From positions 744,001 through 808,000 of the forward strand of contig JAIWND010000005.1 in assembly GCA_025330725.1 (NCBI GenBank): DNA of 64,000 nt. Direction: 5' to 3'. Both the position numbers and the translations under genes were made by a program. The notes beneath the pieces are model-generated. The model searched no databases. It was not told the origin of the DNA and saw nothing but the letters and a program-made list of their open reading frames with translations. This document shows, one piece after another, positions 63,841-64,000 of this stretch (within the stretch, counting starts at the first letter, position 1; each line of letters begins with the position of its first letter). Origin of the DNA: Chlamydoabsidia padenii. Lineage: Eukaryota; Mucoromycota; Mucoromycetes; Mucorales; Cunninghamellaceae.

Positions 63841-64000
63841 TCACTTGTCCATTAAGGCAGTAGAGCTCTCTTAAGAATCAAGGTGAGAGTAAGCGGGTTT
63901 TGAAGTAAGGTTTGTCTTGTGTGTCAATTTTCATTCTGCAACTTTTTTTTTCACAAAAGATTAAAACGATTTTGAGGCTATACTGCTCTATACAGTGGAC
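63841..64000 (+). repeat. Partial further copy of the same repeat, forward orientation, cut by window end
   Basis: Begins TCACTTGTCCATTAAGGCAG and continues TAGAGCTCTCTTAAGAATCA, AGCGGGTTTTGAAGTAAG and ATTCTGCAAC up to CTATACAGTGGAC at the last base. Probably the first unit of another array, head-to-head with array B. Confidence 0.85.

Overview
The window is nuclear DNA of a filamentous fungus, most likely an early-diverging one of the Mucorales type (an Absidia- or Cunninghamella-like genus is a guess from memory). Reasons: AT-rich DNA, many 45-100 nt introns with GTAAG donors and short TAG acceptors, long T and CT tracts just upstream of start codons, gene families typical of Mucoromycota, and a decayed Fanzor/TnpB-like element. 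I see no rRNA, tRNA, CRISPR array or bacterial operon. Wherever I could join exons, reading-frame arithmetic closes exactly, so the exon models below are fairly firm even where function is not.

Layout. 0-7.3 kb, plus strand: 3' part of a CHL1/DDX11 helicase gene, mitochondrial ribosomal protein bS18m, an MFS transporter, and a membrane-anchored protein with five fasciclin domains. 7.6-9.2 kb: an NHP6-like HMG-box gene facing a small membrane protein. 10.2-11.7 kb: DAHP synthase. 11.9-12.6 kb: Fanzor/TnpB remnant. 13.4-22.2 kb, minus strand: an iron-type GATA repressor (SRE/Fep1 family) and a large chitin synthase with a myosin-like head. 24.3-30.2 kb: a second HMG-box protein, a sphingosine/lipid kinase, a small secreted Cys-rich protein, a 2OG-Fe(II) oxygenase and CZIB. 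30.6-37.7 kb: a type II glycosyltransferase-like protein, complex I subunit NDUFA8 and an amino-acid transporter. 38-44.6 kb: gene-poor DNA with a 3-unit tandem repeat, two small minus-strand genes and decayed coding fragments. 44.8-48.5 kb: an apparently inactive CE2-like secreted protein and prohibitin 1. 48.8-56.9 kb, minus strand: a 45-aa Cys-rich protein, a transcription factor with two Zn2Cys6 clusters, a PI-transfer protein, and an MT-A70 methyltransferase fused to a Myb-like domain. 58.1-64 kb: two low-complexity proteins, another decayed gene, and a second repeat array in the opposite orientation plus a further partial copy.

The genes are mostly unrelated housekeeping and regulatory loci, not one pathway. 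What ties the window together is a short element, consensus about TTTYAAANCCCGCC. It lies 80-200 bp upstream of about a dozen start codons, recurs in intergenic DNA and in one intron, and is embedded in the dispersed tandem repeat. With the Myb-MT-A70 protein (a candidate DNA-adenine methyltransferase) and the Fanzor remnant, it is the most interesting content here.
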